This document shows positions 45,141-53,423 of a stretch of 64,000 nt of DNA, piece by piece. Each line of letters starts with the position of its first letter. The stretch's first letter is position 1. Source of the DNA: Patescibacteria group bacterium (GTDB taxonomy: Bacteria; Patescibacteriota; Patescibacteriia; JAHIZJ01); the NCBI GenBank assembly GCA_041661625.1, contig JBAZUB010000001.1, forward strand, positions 372,001 through 436,000. Reading direction: 5' to 3'. Under the pieces are notes generated by a model. It saw nothing but the letters and a program-made list of their open reading frames with translations. It was not told where the DNA came from and searched no databases. A program made the translations under genes and the position numbers.

Positions 45141-46676
45141 TTAGCCCACTACTTCCCCGCCGAATGTTTCGAGTAGCGGACTAACAATATCAGCATCAGA
45201 GAGCTCGTCGGACGCGACCACGTCGGCATCGATTGACCAGGCCTCGCCAAGCACTGTCTCAAGCACGCTCTCAATGGCCTGGCGGGTGCCGAGATGCTTG
45301 AGCCGCTCGGCATGGATCGGATATTGGCAATGCAGGATCAGCTTGCCATCACGTATCGCGCCGGGTCGGGCTAGTTTCAATACCAGCGCCAGAGGCTGGT
45401 TTTCTTGCTGGACTTTTTGGAGTATCTCTGGCCAGCGGGTTTGAATCTCGGATAGTTCCATTTTATGACCGGAAGACTTTGTAGCTGACCGTGTTGGTGT
45501 GTCAGCCGATTTCGATTCGGTGGGCGTGGCAGCCGGAGGAACGGCTGGCGGCTGCTGGTCGCTTTCGGTTCGGGGAGCGTCTAGGCTGCAAGCCTCAATC
45601 ACTATCAACTCAAGCGGTAACTGGGGTATATCCAGATTCTTAATATCCCGCTCTCGATCCAGCAGGGCATTTATCCAGGCGACTAACCGGTTCATTTCAA
45701 TTTCAGGTATCAACGCCCGGAGCGCCTGATCTTGGTCGGCGCTGAGTTCAAACTGGTTGGCACCGCTTAGATTACCACCGGCTTTGATCAACAAAAATAA
45801 CCGGAGCCAATCGACCAGCTCATGCGAGAATTGAACGAAGTTTACTCCTTCTTCGGCCAGGGTGTTGATTGTTTCCAGGGCTCCGGTGATGTCGCGCCGG
45901 ACAACACATTCGATTAGCTTCATAACCGCATCAGCATGCGAGCGCGGCAATACGATCTGAGCCAGCTCGGCGGTAATCTTCTTTTCGCCCACCGTCAGCA
46001 CCTGGCCCAAAAGACTCTCGGCATCGCGCGATGAACCTTCCGCCAATCGAATAATTCCATACAACACCTCATCGACCACTTCTTTGCCTTCTGACTTGGC
46101 CAAACGTTTCAGACGCTCAAATAAATCATCCCGGGCAATCTTGCGAAAATCAAACCGCTGGCAACGTGAAATGATTGTTTCAGGAAGTTTGTGCAGTTCA
46201 GTGGTACAGAGGATAAAAATTGCGTGCGCGGGAGGTTCTTCCAGGGTTTTTAGTAAAGCGTTGAACGCCGCCGCCGATAACATATGAATTTCATCGATGA
46301 TAAATACCTTATATGGCCAACGCGCGGGCGTGAATCGGGCATTCTCAATGATATTATCCCGCACATTATCTACGCCGGTGTGTGAAGCGGCATCAATCTC
46401 GATCAAATCTAACGATTGCCCGGCGGTGATCTCCCGACAAGCTTCGCATTCGTTGCATGGTTCACTCTCGTTCGGCTTTCGATTCTGACAATTCACCGCT
46501 TTGGCGAAGATCCGGGCGGTGGTTGTCTTACCAACGCCGCGCGGTCCCGAAAACAAATAGGCGTGGGCTAATTTTTGGGTGCTAATCTCGTTGGCGAGAG
46601 TGATCCGGATGTGTTGTTGACCCGCCAAACCGTCAAACGTCTGGGGGCGATATTTTCGATAGAGTGTTTCGGCCAT
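45141..46676 (-). CDS. dnaX: DNA polymerase III subunit gamma/tau
   Basis: A 511-residue clamp-loader ATPase: Walker A GPRGVGKTTT (residues 44-53), zinc cysteines C63, C74, C77, C80, Walker B IIDEIHML, sensor 1 FILCTTELHKLPETI and the SRCQRFDF region that includes the arginine finger neighbourhood. A Pro/Thr-rich linker near residue 375-405 precedes a C-terminal DNA-polymerase-III-binding-like region (WPEILQKVQQENQPLAL). I saw no poly-A slippage site, so a separate gamma form is not indicated. It has its own promoter with a leader of about 14 bases. Confidence 0.95.
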   Translation of the reverse strand: MAETLYRKYRPQTFDGLAGQQHIRITLANEISTQKLAHAYLFSGPRGVGKTTTARIFAKAVNCQNRKPNESEPCNECEACREITAGQSLDLIEIDAASHTGVDNVRDNIIENARFTPARWPYKVFIIDEIHMLSAAAFNALLKTLEEPPAHAIFILCTTELHKLPETIISRCQRFDFRKIARDDLFERLKRLAKSEGKEVVDEVLYGIIRLAEGSSRDAESLLGQVLTVGEKKITAELAQIVLPRSHADAVMKLIECVVRRDITGALETINTLAEEGVNFVQFSHELVDWLRLFLLIKAGGNLSGANQFELSADQDQALRALIPEIEMNRLVAWINALLDRERDIKNLDIPQLPLELIVIEACSLDAPRTESDQQPPAVPPAATPTESKSADTPTRSATKSSGHKMELSEIQTRWPEILQKVQQENQPLALVLKLARPGAIRDGKLILHCQYPIHAERLKHLGTRQAIESVLETVLGEAWSIDADVVASDELSDADIVSPLLETFGGEVVG

Positions 46677-46696
46677 AGTGTGTAGTTTGTCTGTTC

Positions 46697-46725
46697 ATTG
46701 TAGCAGGAATTCGACCCGCCGGCAA
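46697..46725 (-). promoter_or_regulatory. sigma70-type promoter of dnaX
   Basis: Minus strand: TTGCCG (46725-46720), a 17-base spacer ending in TGC, and TACAAT (46702-46697), giving an extended -10. The start of transcription near 46690 gives a leader of about 14 bases to the ATG at 46676. Confidence 0.68.
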
Positions 46726-46787
46726 AAATCAAAAACTACCGCGCGCATCAAAGTGCGGCTGTCATCCGGATATGTTACCGCCCGGCC

Positions 46788-47384
46788 TTAAATATCCTCT
46801 ACGGCGACTGTTTCAGGTTCGGGTAAATCAGCGGCCGAGAGACCGGAGGCCTTTTTGATGATATTCTCAACCGCGGCCCACTTGGTGTCCTTGTCTTTTG
46901 GTATCAGCACCACAACCTCATCACCCGGCTCGCCTTTGAAGTAGGTAATACTAGCCAAAAGCACCCGATAGCTCTTGTTATTAGCCAAGACCCGGTATTC
47001 GTGGGTTTCTTCATCCCGGGTAAGTATGCCAATCAATCTGATGCGGTCGGTTGGGCCAATCTGCTTGTAGATGAACGAGCCATCACCGGTAATCGTCAGC
47101 TTTAACGTATCGCCCTCAATCAGTTTCGATTTTGACGCGTAATTAGCCGGCACGGAATATTGCTTGCCATCTGGCCCGATCATATTCTGACCGTCAAAAA
47201 TGCCTTCAATAACCTTGCCTTCATCGCTATCCAGCATCCGGCCCGCTACCGGCTGTTTCACGGACGTATCAGTCGACAAAGTACCGCCAGCCATTTCATC
47301 CAAAAGCTGCCGGGCAATCTGCAGATTAGCTTGGGCGGTTTCGATCATTTCGTGGATTTTTTGGAGATTGTTTGAATTTGGCAT
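46788..47384 (-). CDS. conserved-looking protein of unknown function
   Basis: A 198-residue soluble protein. An N-terminal helix (KIHEMIETAQANLQIARQLL) is followed by a linker, then a beta-rich region with VIEGIFDGQNMIGPDGKQYS and YSVPANYASKSKLIEGDTLK, and a C-terminal half with ITYFKGEPGDEVVVLIPKDK. The strongly patterned beta region, with its nucleic-acid-binding look, suggests a small transcription- or translation-associated protein, but I recognise no family. A near-consensus promoter precedes it, and it is followed by dnaX. Confidence 0.7.
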   Translation of the reverse strand: MPNSNNLQKIHEMIETAQANLQIARQLLDEMAGGTLSTDTSVKQPVAGRMLDSDEGKVIEGIFDGQNMIGPDGKQYSVPANYASKSKLIEGDTLKLTITGDGSFIYKQIGPTDRIRLIGILTRDEETHEYRVLANNKSYRVLLASITYFKGEPGDEVVVLIPKDKDTKWAAVENIIKKASGLSAADLPEPETVAVEDI

Positions 47385-47429
47385 TTTTTTGGACGCTTTT
47401 AGTTTTTGTCAATAAAATAAGTAGTTTGG

Positions 47430-47458
47430 AGTATAACAGAGAGAGCTCCGGCTGTCAA
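47430..47458 (-). promoter_or_regulatory. strong sigma70-type promoter of the 198-residue gene
   Basis: Minus strand: TTGACA (47458-47453), a 17-base spacer and TATACT (47435-47430). Transcription would begin near 47423, about 40 bases before the ATG at 47384. This is among the best promoter matches in the window, implying a well-expressed product. Confidence 0.75.
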
Positions 47459-47482
47459 CTGGCTCGATTCAGGCCGTTTTCA

Positions 47483-50038
47483 TCAGCCCCGGGGCTCGGC
47501 TGGATGGGTGGTCGGTATGGGGGCTTTTGACGCACCCAGCTGACTGCTTTCGATAATCTCGCGTTCCACGGCGGATTGATCTCGGCCATATTTGACCCGC
47601 GACAACTGCTTTATCTTGGCCGCTAATTCAGCATTGCCCTTAACTGGCGGCAATGGCTGGAAGTTGAAGGCTCGCACCGGCTGATTGTCGACCAACAGCT
47701 TGATGATGGCATTGTACTTTTCGATATTCAATAGATCGTATTCGTTGAAAACCGGAGCATAAATCTTTGATACCGTTTCAGCGTCTTCCACGCCAATTTT
47801 GAATGCTGCCATGGTGCCGGCGTTGCCCAGTACCGCGTCGCGTATTTTAGTGTCCTGGTTTTGTACCAGCTGGCCCATGTACTGGTGGGCGATGATAAGA
47901 TTCAGCCGGTACTTCCGGGCTTCGGATAATATCGTGGCAATGCTGTCCGTAATAAAGTTTTGAAACTCATCAATATAGAGATAGAAGTCGTGGCGCTGTT
48001 CTTGCGGCATATCGGCTCGCGATAGAGCCGCCATCTGCAGTTTTGAGACAATAATCAGGCCCAGCAATGAACTATTGACTTCGCCGGTCTTACCTTTGGC
48101 CAGATTGACCAGCAGGATTTTCTTCTCATTCATAACAGCCTTGAAATCGAATCCGGAATGTGGCTGGCCAATGATGTTTCGCATCATCCGATTCTCGACA
48201 AAGCGACCGACTTTGGAAATCAGATAGCCCATCATTTCCGATTTGTGGAAATCGCTGGTCTTGGCCATTTCTTTTTCCCAGAACGCCCGCACGATCGGAT
48301 CGGTGACAAACTTTAACTTGTACTTTTGGAATTCCGGGTCGGTAAACATGCGCGGGATGTCGGTGATCGTGCCGGGATGCTGCGCGTCCTCCATTAAGGT
48401 CAGCATAACATTGCGCATATTGTGCTCGAACATCGGGCCGATCATCTCGGGTGGAAACAACTTGTAGAAAATGGCGATCATTTCCTGAACGGCAAAGTCT
48501 CGCTCCTCGGGACGATCCGCTTCCAGCATGTTCAAACCAACCGGGCGTTCCGTGTCTGACGGGTCGAAGATAATCACATCGTCCGCCCGCTGAACCGGGA
48601 TATGCTCTAAAATATCTTCAATCAAATCACCGTGCGGGTCAATCACGCACACGCCTTCACCATTTTCAATATCCTGCACTGCCATGTTGATAATCAGGTT
48701 CGATTTACCAACACCCGATTTTCCGATCATGTAGAAATGGCGGCGCCGATCGTCGCGCTTGATCCGCACAAAAGTCTCCCGGCCGCGGAAATTACTCTTA
48801 CCCAGCACTAGGCCCTCTTTGGGAATATTAACCGGCGGACCAGACCGTTTGGCTGACGCCCACCGAATATTGGGAGTTTCAGTGTCAGACAATGGCAAAT
48901 GAAACAAGCTGGTCAGCTCTTCGGTGTTCAATATCATGGCATGCCGGGAATGAAAATGTCGATAGATGAAGTCCCGGATCAGATTGTGCTGCCAGTGGCC
49001 GCGGGGCTTGATCCGGACAAATCGATTGCCCACTTCCTGCAGGGCATATTGGTTAAAAGTGTTTACGATATTGTCCAGAGTCAGATTGGCCCGCATTTTG
49101 TCGGCGCCGGCAACGACAATTCGTACATTGACCTCAAACCCAACTTTGCTGACTTTTTCGCCGATCGACTTGATCCGCTCCTCTTCCATCGGCGACATGT
49201 GGTAAAATCGCTGTTCTTCCGCCGCTTTTTGTTCTTTATCGCGGTTGGAAAAAGCCGAGCTCCAGACCACGTCCATGGTTGATCCCAATCCGGCACCATT
49301 AGATTTTCCGGTGATCACTTGATGGGTATACTTTTGGGCGCCGGTCTGCCAGCCCCGCGGCGCCGGCCGGACTAATATTTGTATGGCTGCCCCTTCCGGT
49401 TCCCGTACTTTGCTCAGTACATTAGTAATGGCGCTCATCGGATCTGATTCCATTTTTTGATAGGTCCGAATCGGAAATATGCTGCGCTGACTTAACCGCA
49501 AATATGTGCCGACGATAAACGATTCGTGATGGAAGATGTTATAATCATGCACCGATTCGATTTCGGCTTCGGGATATTGCGCGTGGATCTGCTGTTCCAC
49601 AAATTCGGCGTACTTATGCGGTACTGCGAAATAGAATGTCACCTCATCCTGATCGGCCACAATCTCCATGCCAATATGATCCTGCCGTCCAAACAGCAAT
49701 CGTGAGTACCAGCGTTGGAAACGGACTATTCCCCCGATGTTGGCGTACAGCGCCTCGGCTACGGCCATCAATTCTTTCATGCCGCCCTGAGGCCGGTCGG
49801 AACGCTCTTCGAGCTCCATGTGCTCCTTCGGCACCATTACGCGTAATATAGTTTTCTGAAACGCCGCTGGTATGTGGCTGCCGGACGTGATGAACAATGC
49901 CCGGATCATCCAGAGCAGACCCACCAACACCAACAGGCTTCCAGCAATGATAACTACCGGCCAAATAAAACCGGACACCCGGGACACAAATGAGTCCATT
50001 GGCGTAACCTCGACGACTGGTAGCACCACCCATATCAT
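47483..50038 (-). CDS. VirD4/TraG-like (HerA-FtsK superfamily) membrane ATPase
   Basis: An 851-residue protein. The N-terminus has a membrane segment (about residues 22-52) and a middle region of about 350 residues with no recognised motif. The ATPase domain then has Walker A GKSGVGKSN (about 438-446), VCVIDPHGDLIEDIL, Walker B YLYIDEFQNF (near 685) and the motif EARKYRLNLIIAHQY. This is the TraG/TraD-VirD4-type domain of conjugation and type IV secretion. Homologues without a full secretion system occur in many candidate-phyla bacteria. Its role might be DNA or protein movement through the membrane. It overlaps the 169-residue gene by ATGA. Confidence 0.85.
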   Translation of the reverse strand: MIWVVLPVVEVTPMDSFVSRVSGFIWPVVIIAGSLLVLVGLLWMIRALFITSGSHIPAAFQKTILRVMVPKEHMELEERSDRPQGGMKELMAVAEALYANIGGIVRFQRWYSRLLFGRQDHIGMEIVADQDEVTFYFAVPHKYAEFVEQQIHAQYPEAEIESVHDYNIFHHESFIVGTYLRLSQRSIFPIRTYQKMESDPMSAITNVLSKVREPEGAAIQILVRPAPRGWQTGAQKYTHQVITGKSNGAGLGSTMDVVWSSAFSNRDKEQKAAEEQRFYHMSPMEEERIKSIGEKVSKVGFEVNVRIVVAGADKMRANLTLDNIVNTFNQYALQEVGNRFVRIKPRGHWQHNLIRDFIYRHFHSRHAMILNTEELTSLFHLPLSDTETPNIRWASAKRSGPPVNIPKEGLVLGKSNFRGRETFVRIKRDDRRRHFYMIGKSGVGKSNLIINMAVQDIENGEGVCVIDPHGDLIEDILEHIPVQRADDVIIFDPSDTERPVGLNMLEADRPEERDFAVQEMIAIFYKLFPPEMIGPMFEHNMRNVMLTLMEDAQHPGTITDIPRMFTDPEFQKYKLKFVTDPIVRAFWEKEMAKTSDFHKSEMMGYLISKVGRFVENRMMRNIIGQPHSGFDFKAVMNEKKILLVNLAKGKTGEVNSSLLGLIIVSKLQMAALSRADMPQEQRHDFYLYIDEFQNFITDSIATILSEARKYRLNLIIAHQYMGQLVQNQDTKIRDAVLGNAGTMAAFKIGVEDAETVSKIYAPVFNEYDLLNIEKYNAIIKLLVDNQPVRAFNFQPLPPVKGNAELAAKIKQLSRVKYGRDQSAVEREIIESSQLGASKAPIPTTHPAEPRG

Positions 50039-50544
50039 GGCCGTTGGTCGCGGTTCATGGCGAGTATTTTATCCGTTTTTATTTTCGCCTCTTGCTCCAG
50101 GTAGTGCTTATTTACGCCGGGAATTGATTTGAGCCAATGACGGATGATGTCCAGTACTTTCTTAGCCGTTATTTTAGCGGTTCGAATCAGCTGGTCTATT
50201 TTGGTGGCAGCCAGCTCTCCTTCCTGCTTCATCTTGGCTTGGTGTTTAGGATCGAGCTGCTGGTAAATAACCGCCAGATCTTCCTGAAGAATATGTTCAA
50301 TTTTAACCAGCTCGGGTGATTTGACTGCTGGTGTGGCCGGAATTGTTGGCGCCGTGGTGCCGGGAAAGGCCCTTGATTCGCGACCGGTTTGGTTCTCGTT
50401 TTGAATCTGGGAACGGTTTTCTTGTTTCTCTAAAGTTGATTCAATTTCAACGCGGCCGCTTTCGGGCGGCCTTTCATTGCGGGCGTTGTCGGGCGTGAAC
50501 CCGCTCTCAGTGTTTTGTGTTTCTGGTTTTTCGGGAAATGCCAT
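50035..50544 (-). CDS. small charged partner protein of the TraG-like ATPase
   Basis: A 169-residue protein. Residues about 1-80 are low-complexity, rich in Glu, Asn, Pro and Thr. The C-terminal half forms amphipathic helices (KIEHILQEDLAVIYQQL, IDQLIRTAKITAKKVLDII). No known family was recognised. Its stop overlaps the ATG of the ATPase, so the two are made in a fixed ratio and probably interact, as an adaptor or substrate-recruiting subunit. This partnership is inference from position. Confidence 0.65.
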   Translation of the reverse strand: MAFPEKPETQNTESGFTPDNARNERPPESGRVEIESTLEKQENRSQIQNENQTGRESRAFPGTTAPTIPATPAVKSPELVKIEHILQEDLAVIYQQLDPKHQAKMKQEGELAATKIDQLIRTAKITAKKVLDIIRHWLKSIPGVNKHYLEQEAKIKTDKILAMNRDQRP

Positions 50545-50604
50545 ATTTCACTAAATATCATATCACAAAACCGGCTTTTTTACAACAACTGCGCCCGCCA
50601 AACA

Positions 50605-50633
50605 TTGACAAATTCCACTGGCTATGCTAATAT
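50605..50633 (+). promoter_or_regulatory. near-consensus promoter of the lipoprotein gene
   Basis: TTGACA (50605-50610), a 17-base spacer ending in TGC (extended -10), and TAATAT (50628-50633). The predicted start near 50640 gives a leader of about 48 bases. It is one of the closest matches to consensus in the window. Confidence 0.78.
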
Positions 50634-50675
50634 ATTCGATTCAGCAGAACCGAAACTGTAGTCACCCACAGCCAT

Positions 50676-50681
50676 AGGAGG
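50676..50681 (+). promoter_or_regulatory. strong ribosome-binding site (AGGAGG)
   Basis: A full AGGAGG with a 6-base spacer to the ATG at 50688. Most other genes in this window have no or weak Shine-Dalgarno sequences, so this one stands out. It fixes the start of the lipoprotein gene. Confidence 0.8.
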
Positions 50682-50687
50682 CATGTC

Positions 50688-51257
50688 ATGCGTTCCAACA
50701 AGCTCTTTTATGCGTCATTGTTTGCTCTCGCGGCCGCCATCCTCTTGCTGGGTGGGTGTGCCGCAGCCGGAGGTGCTTGGATCAGCATCCCCCGCAACCC
50801 ATGCGATGTCGCCGCCGATATCATATCGGGCGGCGGGTCGTCGGTCTACATCCGCGAAAACGGGTACTTCAACCCGTTGCGGAAGCAGACCAAGGCCGTG
50901 GCAGACAGCATTGCCACTATCACCACTGAGGAGGTAGTGCTGTTCCCCGGCCAGGGCATGCAGTTCGCGGTCGCGCCCGGCCGCATTCCCAAGGGCATGA
51001 AGATCGCCTCGATCCGATACATGGTGGACCAGAACAACCACTGGCGCCACGTGGATATCGAGGCTGATCACGGTGGTGGTCCAGGCTCTCGATTCTGTAT
51101 CGAGAACAAGGGAGATGGCTATCACGTCCTGACGGTCCGGGTGGTCTTCACCGACTGCCTGACCGAGGACTTGAACGTCATAAACGACGTCCATGTGCCG
51201 CTGTTCGCCGCGCCGACCAAACGGGCGGCGCTCAACGCCAAGTACGGCTGGGGTTAA
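50688..51257 (+). CDS. putative lipoprotein of unknown function
   Basis: A 189-residue protein with a type II signal peptide: basic MRSNK, a hydrophobic core, and the lipobox LLGGC with the modified cysteine at residue 24. The mature part has further cysteines (RNPCDVAA, SRFCIEN, TDCLTED) that could form disulphides, and a Gly-rich stretch near residue 70-75. No family was recognised. GC content and codon choice are higher and more uniform than in its neighbours. It is monocistronic, with a consensus promoter, AGGAGG and a following hairpin, all signs of high expression or of recent acquisition. Confidence 0.8.
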   Translation: MRSNKLFYASLFALAAAILLLGGCAAAGGAWISIPRNPCDVAADIISGGGSSVYIRENGYFNPLRKQTKAVADSIATITTEEVVLFPGQGMQFAVAPGRIPKGMKIASIRYMVDQNNHWRHVDIEADHGGGPGSRFCIENKGDGYHVLTVRVVFTDCLTEDLNVINDVHVPLFAAPTKRAALNAKYGWG

Positions 51258-51275
51258 CACCTCGAGCCACCAATC

Positions 51276-51310
51276 AAACGCCGCTTGGGTCCGATCCCCA
51301 ACCGGCGTTT
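51276..51310 (+). terminator. hairpin after the lipoprotein gene
   Basis: AAACGCCG (51276-51283) pairs with CGGCGTTT (51303-51310), with an inner TTGGG/CCCAA pair. It lies 18 bases after the stop. The only T-run is the three bases at the end of the stem, so it may be an inefficient terminator or an mRNA-end stabiliser. Confidence 0.55.
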
Positions 51311-51327
51311 AAACTATCCTATTGTTC

Positions 51328-51356
51328 TTGCTTTATTCCTGAAAATGTGCTACAAT
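51328..51356 (+). promoter_or_regulatory. sigma70-type promoter of the corA-like/clp unit
   Basis: TTGCTT (51328-51333), a 17-base spacer ending in TGC, and TACAAT (51351-51356), so an extended -10. Transcription from about 51363 leaves a leader of about 35 A-rich bases without a clear Shine-Dalgarno sequence before the ATG at 51398. Confidence 0.68.
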
Positions 51357-51397
51357 ATATATGTTGATTAGCTACACGAAACAAAAATACAACCAAA

Positions 51398-52330
51398 ATG
51401 GGATTAAACGTCCGAACAGTCCAACACAACGGCTTGCGTTGGATCAATATCGTTAAGCCGACCGACGACGAGGTGTCATACCTGCGGCGCGAGTTTAAGT
51501 TTCACCCGCTTGATTTGCGGGACTGTCTCTCACCCGCCCAGCGTCCCAAGATTGAAAAATACCCCGACTATATTTTCTTAGTGCTGCTCTTTCCGGTGTT
51601 CAACCGTAAGACGCGTGAAATTTTCCCGGCCGAGGTGGACTTTTTCATTGGGCCGGATTACCTGATCACGGTTCATGACGATCAGCTGGTACCGCTGGTT
51701 GACCTGTTTGAACTGTGCAATATGAATGATGACGCGGTCCAAAAGAACCTCAAGGACGGTATCCAATCGCTGCTTTACACGGTTTTGAACTCACTGATGC
51801 AGTACTGCTACCCGATGATGGATCATTTGAGTATCGACATTTCTACTATTGAAAAGAAGATATTTGCCGGCGAAGAAAAAACCATGGTCAAGGAAATCTT
51901 GATCATCCGGCGCAACATCACGAACTTCCGCAAGGTTATGCAGACGCACAAGAACATCATCAAGAAGCTGGTCGAGAGCCGGGACGAGCGGGTGTATCGC
52001 CTAACCGGTCTGATGATCTATTTCCAACAGCTAGTGGAAGATGCTAAAGACATTTGGGACACGCTGCAGGGCTTCAAGGAAGCGATTGAGGCATTGCAGG
52101 AAACCAATGAGTCCCTGATTTCATTCAAGATCAACGACGTTATCAAGACGCTGACCATCATTTCCGTGCTGGCTCTGCCGGTAAACTTTGTGGTTTTCAT
52201 GTTTAGTGCCGGCGCTGCCAATACGCCTTTCATTCACGTAGCCAATGGCTTCTGGATTCTGGGTGGTTTGTGCGCCGTCGTTGGACTGTCATTGTTCGCC
52301 TACGTCAAGAAAAAAGGCATGCTCAAATAA
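51398..52330 (+). CDS. CorA-like cation transporter lacking the GMN motif
   Basis: A 310-residue protein with the CorA architecture: an N-terminal alpha/beta cytoplasmic domain, long helices (KEILIIRRNITNFRKVM and following) and two C-terminal membrane segments (about residues 250-270 and 280-302). In CorA, Mrs2 and Alr1 proteins the first membrane helix ends in Gly-Met-Asn, the ion-selectivity site. Here that place reads FSAGAANTPF, with Gly-Ala-Ala-Asn-Thr and no GMN. Ion specificity or even transport is therefore open. It is 3 bases upstream of the Clp-like gene and almost surely co-transcribed with it. Confidence 0.83.
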   Translation: MGLNVRTVQHNGLRWINIVKPTDDEVSYLRREFKFHPLDLRDCLSPAQRPKIEKYPDYIFLVLLFPVFNRKTREIFPAEVDFFIGPDYLITVHDDQLVPLVDLFELCNMNDDAVQKNLKDGIQSLLYTVLNSLMQYCYPMMDHLSIDISTIEKKIFAGEEKTMVKEILIIRRNITNFRKVMQTHKNIIKKLVESRDERVYRLTGLMIYFQQLVEDAKDIWDTLQGFKEAIEALQETNESLISFKINDVIKTLTIISVLALPVNFVVFMFSAGAANTPFIHVANGFWILGGLCAVVGLSLFAYVKKKGMLK

Positions 52331-52333
52331 ACT

Positions 52334-53311
52334 ATGGAATACTTCCCCTACATATTAATTGTTTTCCTGATCATGGCGGCTGTCGCCCTGTGGTGGGCGC
52401 GGGGTCGAGGCCGTAACTTAACGCCCGGCCGAACGCCGATACTGGATCTATATTCCCGCGATCTGACCGAACTGGCCCAGGAAAACAAGATCGACCCAGT
52501 AATCGGGCGCAGCTATGAGCTGCACCGGGTAATCCAAATTCTATCCCGCCGGACCAAGAACAACCCGGTGATTCTGGGCGAATCGGGCGTGGGCAAAACC
52601 GCCATCGTGGAAAAGCTGGCATCCGAGATTGCCAAAGGCAACGTGCCCGGACCGATAAAAAAGAAGCGGGTGCTGCAGCTCGATATCTCCAGCTTGGTGG
52701 CCGGCACGAAATATCGCGGCGAATTTGAGAAGCGGCTCAAGAGCATCCTGGATGAAATCACCGTGTCGGAACGCAACATTATCCTTTTCATTGACGAAAT
52801 CCATACACTGGCCGAAGCCGGCGAAGCCAGCGGTGCTATTAATGCCGCCGATATTCTCAAACCGGCTCTGGCTCGCGGCGACCTGCAGGTAGTGGGCGCC
52901 ACCACGGTACAGGATTATAGGAAGTACATTGAACACGATCTGACGCTGGAACGACGCTTCCAGCCGGTAACCATTGGCGAAGCGACCGCCGAGGAGACGC
53001 TCGAAATATTGCAGGGCGTTCGAAACCGGTACGAAGACCACCATCAGGTTGAAATAACCAATGAAGCGATCACCGCGGCGATTAAACTGTCAGAAAAAGC
53101 CCTGCCCCAGCGGACCTTTCCGGATAAGGCTATTGATATCATTGACGAAGCCGCCGCCAAGGTTCGGCTGGATGCAATTACCAATCCCGACAAGTACAAA
53201 GGCGGTCTCTATCCCCAAGTTACCACCGAGGATGTCAAGGAAATAATTGCCGAGTGGAACAACGAGAAGAATAAAGCCAACCATCAAAACGTCATCCACA
53301 AAGACATGTAA
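52334..53311 (+). CDS. membrane-anchored, D1-only ClpC/ClpA-like AAA+ ATPase
   Basis: A 325-residue protein. An N-terminal membrane helix (about residues 5-22) is followed by one AAA+ module equal to the first ATPase ring of ClpA/Clp[12 protein letters not shown], Walker [10 protein letters not shown] (about 80-88), Walker [10 protein letters not shown], sensor VGATT and arginine-finger ERRF near 207, then the [13 protein letters not shown] small-lid motif. The Clp N-domain, the ClpB-type middle domain and the whole second ring with the ClpP-binding loop are absent. It may act as a membrane-bound remodeler. It starts 3 bases after the CorA-like gene and is followed by a terminator. Confidence 0.87.
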   Translation: MEYFPYILIVFLIMAAVALWWARGRGRNLTPGRTPILDLYSRDLTELAQENKIDPVIGRSYELHRVIQILSRRTKNNPVILGESGVGKTAIVEKLASEIAKGNVPGPIKKKRVLQLDISSLVAGTKYRGEFEKRLKSILDEITVSERNIILFIDEIHTLAEAGEASGAINAADILKPALARGDLQVVGATTVQDYRKYIEHDLTLERRFQPVTIGEATAEETLEILQGVRNRYEDHHQVEITNEAITAAIKLSEKALPQRTFPDKAIDIIDEAAAKVRLDAITNPDKYKGGLYPQVTTEDVKEIIAEWNNEKNKANHQNVIHKDM

Positions 53312-53338
53312 TAGTTACGATCCCGCCTTAGCGACCCG

Positions 53339-53361
53339 GCCTCCAGAACTGGAGGCTTTTT
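53339..53361 (+). terminator. intrinsic terminator after the clp-like gene
   Basis: GCCTCCAG (53339-53346), a 2-base loop and CTGGAGGC (53349-53356), directly followed by TTTTT. A clean rho-independent terminator closing the corA-like/clp unit 28 bases after its stop. Confidence 0.88.
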
Positions 53362-53407
53362 CAATTCCGTTTCGCTGGAGTATTGATGGATTTATTATCC
53401 AATTATT

Positions 53408-53415
53408 GATACAAT
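53408..53415 (+). promoter_or_regulatory. extended -10 promoter of cysS
   Basis: GA plus TACAAT (53410-53415), with the preceding T-G making a TGn extended -10; no clear -35 at 17 bases. Initiation at about 53422 would put the start codon (53424) within about 3 bases of the mRNA end, so cysS is probably leaderless. Confidence 0.55.
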
Positions 53416-53423
53416 GAGGATAT

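Noticed and set aside
49644..50033. 129-codon frame overlapping the start of the TraG-like gene
   Set aside because: Same strand in another frame, without motif or start signal; shadow of the real gene.
50715..51260. 181-codon frame antisense to the lipoprotein
   Set aside because: The plus-strand gene has promoter, AGGAGG and lipobox. The antisense frame is a by-product of the GC-rich codons.
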